64,000 nucleotides of DNA from an uncultured Carboxylicivirga sp. (GCA_947491945.1 CANLLN010000006.1:62001-126000); one strand, 5' to 3'. Numbered from the stretch's first letter, positions 8,659 to 18,357 are shown. Translations and numbers: made by a program. Notes: a model not told the origin generated them from the letters alone.

Positions 8659-10027
8659 GCATTATCCGGTGGTGATATTGGGTGCCGGTGTTACCGGCCT
8701 CACACTGGCCCATTTACTCAATAAGAAGGGGGTTGACTTTAAGGTACTGGAGACTCGTCCACGAGCCGGCGGTGTTATCAATACGCAGTGTGAGAAAGGT
8801 TTTGTGTGTGAGTCGGGTCCAAACTCGGGCATTGTGTCGCACCCCGAGGTGGTGGCTTTATTCGACGATTTGGGTGAGGCCATTAAAGTAGAGAAGGGCA
8901 ACGATCTGGTGAAGGTGCGTTACGTGTTAAAAAAAGGACGGTGGCATGCTCTGCCACAAGGGCCCTTGTCGGCCATTGCCACGCCATTGTTTAGCCTAAA
9001 AGATAAGTTTCGCATATTGGCTGAGCCCTTTCGAAAAAAAGGTACGAATCCCGATGAAACACTGGAACAATTGGTGTTACGCCGCATGGGTAAAAGCTTC
9101 CTGGATTATGCCATCGACCCGTTTATACTAGGTATCTATGCCGGTGATCCCGCCCGCCTGGTGACCCGCCATGCACTACCTAAGCTTTATAATCTGGAGC
9201 AGAAGTATGGCAGTTTTATTGGAGGCTCCATCAAAAAAGCCAAAGAGCCTAAAACGGAGCTTGAAAAAAGAACGGATCGTGCCGTATTTTCCATTGAAGG
9301 AGGACTAAGCGGCCTCACCAAGGCTTTGTTGGAAAGTGCCGGTAAAGAGCATTTTTCTTTTGGCGTGGATGGGGTGCGTATTCAACCTTCTGCCGAGGGT
9401 TTTTTTGTTGAATATCAGGAGGAAGGTCAGCAATATTCGATTCATGCTGACCGTGTTATCACCACTTTTGGCGCAGTGGGATTGGAGAGTACGCTGCCCT
9501 TTATAGCACCTGCCAACATGAAGGCTTTGACAAACCTTAAATACGCACGTGTAGTGGAAGTTTCGCTGGGCTTTGATGCCTGGAACGGGCGACCCCTCGA
9601 TGGTTTTGGTGGCTTAATTCCACACAAGGAAGGGCGTAATATGTTGGGTGTTTTGTTTATGTCATCGCTTTTCCGTGATAGGGCACCTGACGGCGGTGCA
9701 CTGTTGACAATTTTTATGGGCGGTGTGCGCAACGAGTCATTTTGCGAGCTGGATGATGCTGCCATTATGAAAGTGCTGGAGCAGGAATTTTCTGAGTTGA
9801 TGGAACTGCCTACTTTTAAGCCTACACTGGTAAAGATAAAGCGTTATGCACATGCTATCCCACAATATGAAGTGAATTCGGGTGAGCGCTTTGCCGCCAT
9901 CGATAGGGTGCAAAAAGAGTATCCCGGACTCATCATAGCCGGTAATCTGCGCGATGGCATTGGCATGGCCGACCGCATTAAGCAAGCCACGCATATTGCC
10001 AAAGAAATAACCTCATGCGAGAGCTGA
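8648..10027 (+). CDS. hemG: protoporphyrinogen oxidase, FAD-dependent (HemY type)
   Basis: This oxidises protoporphyrinogen IX (or possibly coproporphyrinogen III) by six electrons using FAD. An N-terminal dinucleotide motif (VVILGAGVTGLTLAHLL) is followed by ETRPRAGG and a C-terminal GNLRDGIGMADRIKQA flavin segment. I chose the ATG at 8648, giving 459 residues, over a TTG one codon earlier. It overlaps the hemH stop by 11 bases. HemY-type enzymes normally use O2, which contrasts with the oxygen-independent HemN upstream. The older name hemY also applies. Confidence 0.93.
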   Translation: MKDKHYPVVILGAGVTGLTLAHLLNKKGVDFKVLETRPRAGGVINTQCEKGFVCESGPNSGIVSHPEVVALFDDLGEAIKVEKGNDLVKVRYVLKKGRWHALPQGPLSAIATPLFSLKDKFRILAEPFRKKGTNPDETLEQLVLRRMGKSFLDYAIDPFILGIYAGDPARLVTRHALPKLYNLEQKYGSFIGGSIKKAKEPKTELEKRTDRAVFSIEGGLSGLTKALLESAGKEHFSFGVDGVRIQPSAEGFFVEYQEEGQQYSIHADRVITTFGAVGLESTLPFIAPANMKALTNLKYARVVEVSLGFDAWNGRPLDGFGGLIPHKEGRNMLGVLFMSSLFRDRAPDGGALLTIFMGGVRNESFCELDDAAIMKVLEQEFSELMELPTFKPTLVKIKRYAHAIPQYEVNSGERFAAIDRVQKEYPGLIIAGNLRDGIGMADRIKQATHIAKEITSCES

Positions 10028-10458
10028 TATTGATTGTGCATATTGTGGCCAGTGTGATCGCCGCCATTATTACTGGGATAATACTGGTGCGTGCTATTCT
10101 GGGATTGTATCGAGGAATGCCGCTAACCAAAGCGGAGGTGAGACTTCCCTTAGTGGCCACCATCCTGCTGTATGGACAGTTTGTTTTAGGTACTATTCTG
10201 TTTATTTTATATATGCTTGAATTTGGTAGCGGCCAGGTCAATATGTATCAAGACCAAATGGTGAAGGGACGATTTTGGGCAGTCGAGCATTTTATTCTAA
10301 TGGTGTTTACCCTGGTGATAAGTCACATTGGATGGCTCTTTGCCAAAAACAATCATACGCCCCGCCTTATTTTTAAGAAGAATTTCCTGTATTTTGGAAT
10401 TGCCTGTGCCATGATCTTAACCTCTATGCTTATGAACGTGGTGAGGTATGTTTTGTAA
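10015..10458 (+). CDS. four-helix cytochrome b-like membrane protein
   Basis: This is a 147-residue integral membrane protein with four predicted helices, at about residues 3-28, 46-70, 87-110 and 122-146. Histidines lie in or next to helices: His9 (helix 1), and His92 and His104 (helix 3). The RFWAVEHFILMV segment resembles small Bacteroidota proteins labelled cytochrome B, so haem ligation is plausible but unproven. Size and helix number also recall HemJ, but HemJ's other conserved segments are not evident. It overlaps the hemG end by 13 bases, which ties it to the haem operon. Confidence 0.7.
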   Translation: MRELILIVHIVASVIAAIITGIILVRAILGLYRGMPLTKAEVRLPLVATILLYGQFVLGTILFILYMLEFGSGQVNMYQDQMVKGRFWAVEHFILMVFTLVISHIGWLFAKNNHTPRLIFKKNFLYFGIACAMILTSMLMNVVRYVL

Positions 10459-10496
10459 AAGATACGGATCGATAGCAGTAACCATTCGATAAAATT

Positions 10497-11174
10497 ATGA
10501 AGATACTCGTAGTAGAAGACGAGCCTCAATTGGCACAAAGTATACAGCAGTTTATCAGTTCGCAAGGCCATAGCTGTGAGCTAGCGCCTACACTGAGCGA
10601 TGCGCTGCATCGGATAGATAACTTATTCGATATTATTGTGTTGGATTTAAACTTGCCGGATGGTAATGGACTGGAGGTGGTGAAAAAGGTGAAGCAGAAT
10701 AATATGCTGACAGGCATTATCATTCTGTCAGCGCGCAACAGCCTGGAGCATAAAATAGAAGGTCTTGAGCTGGGTGCCGACGATTATCTGACCAAGCCTT
10801 TTCAGATGGCAGAGCTCAACGCTCGTCTAAAGTCGCTGGTGCGCCGCGTCCATTTCAATGGGGAAGAGAACATTGTGTTTAATGAGTTGGAGATAAGTCC
10901 TGGTCAACTCCTGGTGAAAGTAAAAGGGCGGGTTATTGACCTAACCAAGAAGGAGTATGATCTGCTGGTGTATTTCATTGCCAATAAAAACCGTGTGCTT
11001 ACGAAAACGGGTATTGGTGAGCACATGTCCAAAGATTTTATGGATTATGGCTTTACCGATGATCTGATCTATTCGCATATTAAAAATCTGCGTAAGAAAT
11101 TAATTAAAAGCGGGTGTGCCGATTATATTAAGAATGTATATGGTGTAGGTTATAAGTTTACCGACGCGCCTTAA
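10497..11174 (+). CDS. OmpR-family response regulator
   Basis: A receiver domain (residues 1-115) is followed by a winged-helix DNA-binding domain (about 125-225). Acidic pocket residues are in VVEDEP, the phospho-acceptor is Asp50 (IIVLDLNLPDG), and the switch residues and conserved Lys are in ILSARN and YLTKPF. The C-terminal domain keeps LTKKEYDLLVYF and the NVYGVGYKF wing. It pairs with the kinase 27 bases downstream. The short distance to the haem cluster suggests, but does not show, a link to haem or redox status. Confidence 0.93.
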   Translation: MKILVVEDEPQLAQSIQQFISSQGHSCELAPTLSDALHRIDNLFDIIVLDLNLPDGNGLEVVKKVKQNNMLTGIIILSARNSLEHKIEGLELGADDYLTKPFQMAELNARLKSLVRRVHFNGEENIVFNELEISPGQLLVKVKGRVIDLTKKEYDLLVYFIANKNRVLTKTGIGEHMSKDFMDYGFTDDLIYSHIKNLRKKLIKSGCADYIKNVYGVGYKFTDAP

Positions 11175-11201
11175 CACTACAAAACCATAAGCTGCCACAT
11201 T

Positions 11202-12449
11202 ATGAAACTACTAACCAAAACGGGTCTTAACTTTATTTCTGCCAGCATATTTTTCTTTTTCATAGGTAGCCTGGGGGGGTATTATTTTATTCGTTATGCG
11301 GTTAATAAGATGTTTAACAACGAGTTGCTGGAGGCACAGCAGATGGTTGAGGCCAATGGTGGGGCGGGCTTAAGTTATGCCGATGTGCACGTGGATACCT
11401 TGAACTTGAGGCTTGATACAAAGCAATATGCCTTCACCGACACAGTGATGCAATATGGGGCGGATAGTAATTATGAGTTTTACCGTATGTTGCGTTATCG
11501 CAGGCCCATCAATAATGGGCAAACAGTCCAATATACGGTCATTCGATCGACGGCTCCTTCCGATCTTATGGTGATGAAGTTCACCCTTATGCTGGCCGTT
11601 TTTCCTGTAATCTTCTTTTTGATTCTCTATTTAGTCAATAGGGCCTCCATCAAATATTCACTTAGCGTATTTTACGATACCATAAGCAAGCTGCGAAGTT
11701 TTGATGTGAATAAAGATAATCGACTGGATTTAATGACTTCTGATATAGATGAGTTTGAGCAGCTTAATGAGGTGTTTAATGCCATGGAGCGAAAGATAAA
11801 GGAAGATTATGAACGCCTGAAAGAATACACCGAGAATACCTCGCACGAGTTGCAAACACCGCTGGCTATTATCAATGCCCGGCTCGATGAACTGATACAG
11901 GCCGATAACCTGCATGAGGAGCAGGTGAAGAACCTGGCCGGACTTATTGAAACCACCAATCGCCTATCCAAAATTAATCAGGCGCTTATCTTTCTGGCAA
12001 AACTTGATAATCGGGTGTTTTCCGAGGCCGAAGAGCTTGATTTTATTGCATTGGTTCAAAAGGAGCTAAATAACCTGGATGTCCTCATTGCCGACAAGCA
12101 GCTCGCAGTAAAGGTTGAATCAAAGGGGGGGCTGCAAGTTACGATGAATACTTCGCTGGCACACACCTTGATTCAGAATCTGTTGAAGAATGCCATTCGT
12201 CATAATGTGCAAGGAGGATATATCCACATCGTTATTGAGGAGTATCAGTTGCGCATCAGCAATAGCGGAGTGACGCTGAAGCATGCACCCGAGAAGATGT
12301 TTAGCCGCTTTCGAAAGAGTAGCCAACACCCACAATCACTGGGTATCGGCCTTTCCATCGTTAAGCGTATCTGCGATATATCGGACATTGCCATCAGTTA
12401 CAAGCATAAGGACAATGAACATATCATTCAGCTCTTGTTTAATAAGTAG
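11202..12449 (+). CDS. sensor histidine kinase, two-TM
   Basis: This 415-residue membrane kinase has helix 1 at about residues 9-31, a short periplasmic domain (about 100 residues), and helix 2 at about 124-146. The HisKA phospho-acceptor is His215 in TSHELQTPLA. The ATPase domain has the N box (LIQNLLKNAIRHN) and the G2 motif (SLGIGLSIVKRI). It is the partner of the regulator just upstream. Its stop lies 11 bases inside the convergent ppa gene, so the two 3' ends overlap. The input signal cannot be read from the sequence. Confidence 0.93.
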   Translation: MKLLTKTGLNFISASIFFFFIGSLGGYYFIRYAVNKMFNNELLEAQQMVEANGGAGLSYADVHVDTLNLRLDTKQYAFTDTVMQYGADSNYEFYRMLRYRRPINNGQTVQYTVIRSTAPSDLMVMKFTLMLAVFPVIFFLILYLVNRASIKYSLSVFYDTISKLRSFDVNKDNRLDLMTSDIDEFEQLNEVFNAMERKIKEDYERLKEYTENTSHELQTPLAIINARLDELIQADNLHEEQVKNLAGLIETTNRLSKINQALIFLAKLDNRVFSEAEELDFIALVQKELNNLDVLIADKQLAVKVESKGGLQVTMNTSLAHTLIQNLLKNAIRHNVQGGYIHIVIEEYQLRISNSGVTLKHAPEKMFSRFRKSSQHPQSLGIGLSIVKRICDISDIAISYKHKDNEHIIQLLFNK

Positions 12450-13113
12450 ATAGCGCTTTTCGCAGTCCTTCGAAGCGATTTTCATAATCCTCAATGGATA
12501 TCTTAATGATCTCCTTGGCCTCGTCGGCATTGTATACATGGGTTATCTCCGAGTCGTTGCTTAATCCTGGCATGTCTTTGTAGGTGAGGAAATAGTGCTT
12601 AAGTCGTGTGATCACCATCTCGGGCAGTTCATTAATATCTGTATATTTACCATACACCACATCATTTTTCAGCACCGAAATAATTTTATCATCAGCGGCG
12701 TTGCCATCCAGCATGCGGAAACCACCAATGGGTATTGCCTGTGCCAGCACATCGCCGTGCGGAATATCTTTCTCGGTGAGCACCAGGATATCCAGCGGGT
12801 CGCCATCTCCTATTATTTCCTCTTTGCCTGCTTTCTCGGCGCAGTATTTTCCAACCAGTTTACCGCAGTAGGTTTGGGGGATAAAGCCATAGGGTGCCGG
12901 TACCACATTGGAGTATTTCTGTGGGCGGTCGATGCGTAGATAGCCACTCACCTTATCCACTTCGTATTTAATGGTGTCGGTGGGTACCACCTCAATAAAA
13001 CAGGTTAGAATATCGGGTGCTTCGTCACCAATATCAACGCCATGCCAGGGGTGCGACTTATAGCGTAAGCCCATTAAGCGTCCTATTGGATCCATTAAGC
13101 TGTTTGATGTCAT
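12439..13113 (-). CDS. ppa: inorganic pyrophosphatase, family I
   Basis: This hydrolyses pyrophosphate to two phosphates in the cytosol. The metal-binding signature DGDPLDILVLT is intact, and RPQKYSNVVPAPYGFIPQTYCG and the Lys/Tyr-rich region downstream fit family I. At 224 residues it is longer than the E. coli enzyme, with N-terminal and C-terminal extensions that I believe are usual in Bacteroidota. Its stop codon overlaps the 3' end of the convergent sensor kinase gene. Confidence 0.95.
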   Translation of the reverse strand: MTSNSLMDPIGRLMGLRYKSHPWHGVDIGDEAPDILTCFIEVVPTDTIKYEVDKVSGYLRIDRPQKYSNVVPAPYGFIPQTYCGKLVGKYCAEKAGKEEIIGDGDPLDILVLTEKDIPHGDVLAQAIPIGGFRMLDGNAADDKIISVLKNDVVYGKYTDINELPEMVITRLKHYFLTYKDMPGLSNDSEITHVYNADEAKEIIKISIEDYENRFEGLRKALSTY

Positions 13114-13262
13114 GTGCTTTTGTATTAAGTAGTTTTCAATATGTTTTTTTAAACAGCTGGGTGATAGTATTGTTTACCAATCAGCTTTTTTTGCGAAATA
13201 ATAAAAAACCGAGCAGAAAAATGGGTTCTCCGACAGAATATTTTGTTTATGACGACCTGTTA

Positions 13263-14801
13263 TTAAGCACCCCAATTGGATCGGTCGAGGCTCCGGTACT
13301 GTACTGCCTCTGCTACATGATGGCTTTGTACTGTTTCGCTAGCTTCCAGGTCGGCAATGGTGCGGGCCACTTTCAGAATTCGGTCGTAGGCTCTTGCCGA
13401 TAGATCCAGCTTTTCCATAGCTGTTTTTAAGATGTTCATTCCGGCCTCGTCGGGTGTGGCATAGTTGGCCAGCAGGCGGCTACTCATCTGGGCATTGCAA
13501 TGAGTGTTTTCCTGTGTGTCGAAGCGTTCATTTTGTATCTTACGGGCTTTTATTACCCGTTCACGCACGGCTATACTGCTCTCTGAGGGAGGCGCTTCGG
13601 CCAGCTTATTAAAAGGAACGGGTACCACCTCAATGTGCAGATCAATACGGTCGAGAAGAGGACCCGATATCTTACTCAGGTATTTTTGCACAACGCCGGG
13701 GCTGCATACACATTTTTTATCCGGGTGGTTAAAATAGCCGCAAGGACATGGATTCATGGAGCTCACCAGCATGAAGCTGGCTGGGTAGTCAATGCTGAAG
13801 CGTGCGCGGGCAATACTGATCCGTCTATCTTCCAGCGGTTGCCGCATTACTTCCAGCACTGTGCGTTTAAACTCGGGTAGTTCATCGAGAAACAAAACGC
13901 CGTTGTGTGCCAACGAAATTTCGCCAGGTTGAGGAAAGGAGCCGCCACCCACCAAGGCTACATCACTAATGGTGTGGTGCGGACTGCGGAAAGGGCGTTG
14001 GGTGATCAGCGCCGTATTATTTCCTGTTTTACCGGCTACCGAATGAATTTTCGTCGTCTCCAGTGCTTCGTCCAGCGTAAGGGGTGGTAGTATGCTTGCC
14101 AGCCGCTTGGCCAGCATTGACTTACCGGCACCCGGAGGGCCTATCATAATCAGGTTATGACCACCGGCAGCCGCTATCTCCAGCGATCGCTTCACGCTCT
14201 CCTGCCCTTTCACATCGGAGAAATCAAAATCTACCGCTTCGGTGCCTTTTTCAAACTCTTCCTCTGTGTTGACGGCTACCGGATCTGCTACATCGTCATT
14301 CTCCAGGAAATGAATCACTTCGCGTATATTTTTAAAGCCATAGATGGCGATGTCGTTCACCACCGCTGCCTCGCGTGCATTCTCAAGGGGTAAGAGGCAG
14401 CCTTTAAAACCTTCTTCTTTGGCGCGCAACGCCATGGGTAAAACTCCTTTGATAGCTTGCAAACTGCCATCGAGCGATAACTCACCCATAATCAGGTAGT
14501 CACCAAGTTTGTGTGAGCTTATCTGCGATGAGGCCGCCAGCACGCCTATGGCCAAGGGTAAATCATAGGCCGCACCCTCTTTGCGGATGTCGGCGGGTGC
14601 CATATTGATAACGATTTTGTGGCCGGGCCATTTATAACCACATACTTTTATGGCTGAGTCAATGCGTTGCTGACTTTCTTTCACTGCATTATCGGGCAGT
14701 CCAACCAAAAAGAAACGGATGCCTTTGGAGATGTTTACCTCCATTGTGATGGTGTAGGCATCAATGCCACTAACGGCAGAACCAAAGGTTTTTACGAGCA
14801 T
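13263..14801 (-). CDS. comM: YifB/ComM-family Mg chelatase-like AAA+ ATPase
   Basis: This is a 512-residue AAA+ protein of the family that includes ComM, a helicase that promotes branch migration during natural transformation. It starts with the lon-protease-like domain (residues 1-170), then the ATPase with Walker A GPPGAGKSML (Lys227) and Walker B LFLDELPEF, and ends with the Mg_chelatase C domain. MNPCPCGYFNHPDKKCVCSP is a family-typical Cys segment. The 149-base region between it and ppa must hold the ppa promoter. Many genomes keep this gene without competence, so a transformation role here is inference. Confidence 0.92.
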   Translation of the reverse strand: MLVKTFGSAVSGIDAYTITMEVNISKGIRFFLVGLPDNAVKESQQRIDSAIKVCGYKWPGHKIVINMAPADIRKEGAAYDLPLAIGVLAASSQISSHKLGDYLIMGELSLDGSLQAIKGVLPMALRAKEEGFKGCLLPLENAREAAVVNDIAIYGFKNIREVIHFLENDDVADPVAVNTEEEFEKGTEAVDFDFSDVKGQESVKRSLEIAAAGGHNLIMIGPPGAGKSMLAKRLASILPPLTLDEALETTKIHSVAGKTGNNTALITQRPFRSPHHTISDVALVGGGSFPQPGEISLAHNGVLFLDELPEFKRTVLEVMRQPLEDRRISIARARFSIDYPASFMLVSSMNPCPCGYFNHPDKKCVCSPGVVQKYLSKISGPLLDRIDLHIEVVPVPFNKLAEAPPSESSIAVRERVIKARKIQNERFDTQENTHCNAQMSSRLLANYATPDEAGMNILKTAMEKLDLSARAYDRILKVARTIADLEASETVQSHHVAEAVQYRSLDRSNWGA

Positions 14802-14893
14802 GCTAATTTATTTTATACGGAAGTTAAGTAAAAAATAATTAGCAGGATAGTATAGCTACGCTAAGTTTTTGTGCTAAGGATGATTGGCAGCCT

Positions 14894-15712
14894 TTATAAT
14901 TTCAGCGAGTAACCGCTGCCACAATAGGTAACGGTGCCACTTTGTGTGTTTTCAAACAGTTCAAAGGCCTTATCGCCGGTGCAGTGGTTCAACGCCCATT
15001 GTTCTACCTTAAAATCAGTGATGCCTTGCAGCACATGTTTGATGCTGTCAGTGTTTTGACCTTTGAGGTGAAGGCCGCCGGCTACACATCGAAATTTGTG
15101 GCAGTTGAGACGCTTACTAACGGTGCTAAGTATATTGACAATGCCGTTGTGGGCGCATCCACACAGCACGATTGTTTCATCTGACTGCTGTGCCACAAGG
15201 ATAATCTCATCTTCAAAATCATCGGGCACGTAGTCTGAATCTTTCTTAACCACTAGGCGTTGATTACTGACTTCGTGGCCGTCTACAGCTTCAATATTCG
15301 TTAGGAGACGAATGCCCGGTGCAAGTTGGGTATCTTCATTAATAAGCTGCAAACGATCTTTGAACGTATCCATCTCTTTGCGCCAGGGAATGCCATTTTC
15401 CTTAATCATGACTTCCGACCGGGAAAAACGTTCTTTAAAAGCAGACCGATGAATGAGTACTCTGGCCTTCTTATTGATACGCAAGAAATGCGGGAGACCG
15501 CCGGTGTGGTCGTAATGACCATGGCTGAGCACTACCGTATCCACCTTTGTCAGATCAACACCCATTTTTTGGGCGTTGCTGATGAATTTATCAGATTGCC
15601 CTACATCAAACAGAATGATATGTTCGTCGGTTTCCAGGAGGAAGGAAAGGCCGTGCTCACATTTTAGCTGTTTTTTACTTTGCTTATTATCAATGAGTGT
15701 GCGCAGTTTCAT
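14894..15712 (-). CDS. COG1237-type metallo-beta-lactamase-fold hydrolase
   Basis: This is a 272-residue MBL-fold protein. The metal motif HxHxDH is His64, His66, Asp68 and His69 in SHGHYDHTGGL, with a further HNG segment in CGCAHNGIVN and GGLHL near the end. The arrangement matches COG1237, a family that includes archaeal methanopterin-related synthases but whose bacterial role is unknown. I start at the ATG at 15712, because the frame's upstream extension to 15808 adds a Lys/Tyr-rich stretch not expected in the fold. It is divergent from priA. Confidence 0.8.
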   Translation of the reverse strand: MKLRTLIDNKQSKKQLKCEHGLSFLLETDEHIILFDVGQSDKFISNAQKMGVDLTKVDTVVLSHGHYDHTGGLPHFLRINKKARVLIHRSAFKERFSRSEVMIKENGIPWRKEMDTFKDRLQLINEDTQLAPGIRLLTNIEAVDGHEVSNQRLVVKKDSDYVPDDFEDEIILVAQQSDETIVLCGCAHNGIVNILSTVSKRLNCHKFRCVAGGLHLKGQNTDSIKHVLQGITDFKVEQWALNHCTGDKAFELFENTQSGTVTYCGSGYSLKL

Positions 15713-15885
15713 AGGACAGTAATAATTTTCTGTGCAAAAAATTACGCGTGGTATTTTGATTTTGCGTGATGTTTTTTGCTTTGTGTAAAAGTAGTAAGTA
15801 GTTTTCAAACGAGGGTTGATCGTGGCTGTTTTATGCTTAAAAACTCACAAAGGATTAGCTATCTTTAGGCCTTCAAATTATACGG

Positions 15886-18357
15886 ATGAGTAACAAAGCC
15901 CTTTTTGCCGATATTATTTTGCCGGTGCCTTTACCGCGCCTGTTCACCTATGCCGTGCCTGCAGAGCTAAGGTCGTTTGTGGTGCCTGGTATGCGTGTAG
16001 CCATTCCTTTTGGAAAGAAAAAAGTGTATTCGGGCATTGTGTTTTCCCTGCACTATAATAAGCCCGACGAATATGCTACTAAAGATATCATTTCTGTGCT
16101 TGATGAAGCGCCCGTAGTAAATTCCTATCAGCTGAAATTCTGGAGCTGGATTGCCGAATATTATCAGTGTACGCTGGGCGAGGTGTATAAGGCGGCATTA
16201 CCATCAGGGTTGAAGATGGAGAGTGAGACCCGTATTATTTATAATGCTGACTTTGTTGCCGATGCCCCATTGGATGAGCGAGCCGGCATGGTGCTCGATA
16301 TTATTGCCGCTAAAAAGGTTTGTTCCATCAATGATCTGAATCAGTTGAGTGGCCTTAAAAATAGCCTGCCAGTGATCAAACGACTCCTTGAGTGTAATGC
16401 CGTGTTTGTGAATGAGCGACTGAAGGAGAGTTACAAGGCCAAAACAGAGAAGGTTATTGCTTTGCACCCTTCCTGTCACTCCGAAGCTGCCTTGCAGGAT
16501 GTGTTTGATCAGTTGAGCCGGGCACCTAAGCAGCAGGAACTTTTGATGACGCTGCTGTCGATGCTGGGCGGATTAACGGCTGCCATCACCCATAAAACTG
16601 TGGGCAAGGCCGAGTTGCTCAAAAAAGCCAATGCCAGTGCGGCAGCCTTGAAAGAGTTATGCAGCAAAAATATTTTGCAGGAGCAGGAGAAGAACGTGGA
16701 CCGGCTGGATTTGCAGGAAACTAAAGTGCATACGGTAAATGCACTCAGTGAGGTGCAGCAAACGGCGTATGCAGCCATAAAGAGTGCCTTTGAAACGCAT
16801 GATGTAACGCTGCTGCATGGTGTTACCTCAGGGGGTAAAACCGAAATTTATATTCATTTGATAGAGGAGCAGTTGAGGCAGGGAAGGCAGGTGTTGTATC
16901 TTTTGCCGGAGATAGCTTTGACAACCCAGATTACGGCTCGTTTGCAGAAGCATTTTGGCAATAAGATGGGCATTTACCACAGTAAGTTTGCCGATGCCGA
17001 GCGTGTTGAGGTATGGCATAACTTGTTGCAGAAAAAGAACTATCAGCTTATTGTGGGCGTTCGTTCGTCGGTGTTTCTGCCCTTCGATAAACTGGGCTTG
17101 GTCATTGTAGATGAAGAGCATGAGAATACTTATAAACAGTTTGACCCGGCGCCTCGCTACCATGCCCGTGATGCCGCCATAGTGCTGGCTAAGTTATTTG
17201 GAGCCAAAGTATTGCTTGGTACTGCTACCCCGGCCATAGAAACGTATTACAATGCCCGTGAGGGGAAGTATGCCCTGGTGGAACTATTGCAGCGCTACGA
17301 GGGGATTCAGATGCCCGAGATTGTGGCGGTTGATGTGCGTGAAGCACGTCGTAAGAAACAGATGAACTCGCACTTTACGCCCTTACTGCTGGAAAAAATA
17401 GATGAGGCACTGCAGAATAGTGAGCAGGTAATCTTATTTCAGAACCGGCGGGGCTTTAGTCCATTTATTGAGTGCGGACAGTGTGCCTTTGTGGTGAAAT
17501 GTACCAACTGCGATGTGTCCATGACCTATCATAAGCATCTGAACCAACTGGTGTGTCACTATTGTAACCACAGCATGCCACTGCCAACAGTGTGTCCGGC
17601 CTGTCATAGTCCTGCCATTGAAACACGGGGCTTCGGCACCGAGAAGATAGAAGAGGAGATGCGTATTCTCTATCCCAACTATAAGGTGGCCCGTATGGAT
17701 CTGGATACTACGCGAAGCAAATCGGGTTATGACAAGATGATTGGTAAGTTTGAGCGGGGTGAGATACATATCCTTATTGGTACGCAGATGATATCCAAGG
17801 GGCTGGATTTTGATAATGTACGTGTGGTGGGTATTCTTAATGCCGATAATATGCTTAACTATCCCGATTTCAGGGCTTTTGAGCGCAGTTATCAGCTGAT
17901 GACACAGGTGAGTGGTCGTGCGGGACGAAAAAATAAGCGGGGACTCGTGATCTTACAAACCTCCAATCCGCAGCACCCTGTCATTATGGATGTCATCAAC
18001 CATAACTTTCAGAACCTTTATGCTACGCAGCTCGAGGAGCGGCAGCTATTTAAGTATCCGCCCTTCTTTCGTTTGATTAACATTACGATTAAGCACAAGA
18101 GTGAAGGAGTGACCAATAAAGCAGCTGTGGTGCTGGCTAATCAGCTGCGAGTGGTTTTCGGCAGTCGTGTGCTGGGACCTCAGGCACCGGTAGTGAATCG
18201 TATTCAGAATCTGTATATCAAAAAGATATTGATGAAGCTGGAGAAGAGCGCCTCACCGGCTAAGGTTAAGTCTTTAATGCGGGAGGTGATTTTTAGCTTA
18301 CAGGCGCAGCAGGCCTTTCGTTACGTCGTGTTTCAAATAGACGTGGATCCGGCCTAG
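15886..18357 (+). CDS. priA: primosomal protein N' (replication restart helicase PriA)
   Basis: This is a 3'-5' superfamily 2 helicase that reloads the replisome at collapsed forks. It is 823 residues. The N-terminal 3'-DNA-binding domain begins LFADIILPVPLPRLFTY. Walker A is GVTSGGKTE with Lys318, and Walker B is VDEEHENTYKQ. The inserted zinc-binding region carries paired cysteines (CGQC, CTNC, CHYC, CPAC), followed by the helicase C domain with TQMISKGLDF and QVSGRAGR. All key motifs are intact. Confidence 0.97.
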   Translation: MSNKALFADIILPVPLPRLFTYAVPAELRSFVVPGMRVAIPFGKKKVYSGIVFSLHYNKPDEYATKDIISVLDEAPVVNSYQLKFWSWIAEYYQCTLGEVYKAALPSGLKMESETRIIYNADFVADAPLDERAGMVLDIIAAKKVCSINDLNQLSGLKNSLPVIKRLLECNAVFVNERLKESYKAKTEKVIALHPSCHSEAALQDVFDQLSRAPKQQELLMTLLSMLGGLTAAITHKTVGKAELLKKANASAAALKELCSKNILQEQEKNVDRLDLQETKVHTVNALSEVQQTAYAAIKSAFETHDVTLLHGVTSGGKTEIYIHLIEEQLRQGRQVLYLLPEIALTTQITARLQKHFGNKMGIYHSKFADAERVEVWHNLLQKKNYQLIVGVRSSVFLPFDKLGLVIVDEEHENTYKQFDPAPRYHARDAAIVLAKLFGAKVLLGTATPAIETYYNAREGKYALVELLQRYEGIQMPEIVAVDVREARRKKQMNSHFTPLLLEKIDEALQNSEQVILFQNRRGFSPFIECGQCAFVVKCTNCDVSMTYHKHLNQLVCHYCNHSMPLPTVCPACHSPAIETRGFGTEKIEEEMRILYPNYKVARMDLDTTRSKSGYDKMIGKFERGEIHILIGTQMISKGLDFDNVRVVGILNADNMLNYPDFRAFERSYQLMTQVSGRAGRKNKRGLVILQTSNPQHPVIMDVINHNFQNLYATQLEERQLFKYPPFFRLINITIKHKSEGVTNKAAVVLANQLRVVFGSRVLGPQAPVVNRIQNLYIKKILMKLEKSASPAKVKSLMREVIFSLQAQQAFRYVVFQIDVDPA

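Noticed and set aside
10015-10458. Assignment as HemJ protoporphyrinogen oxidase
   Set aside because: Size, helix number and a His in helix 1 are similar, but the other conserved HemJ segments are not seen, and a HemY-type oxidase is already encoded upstream.
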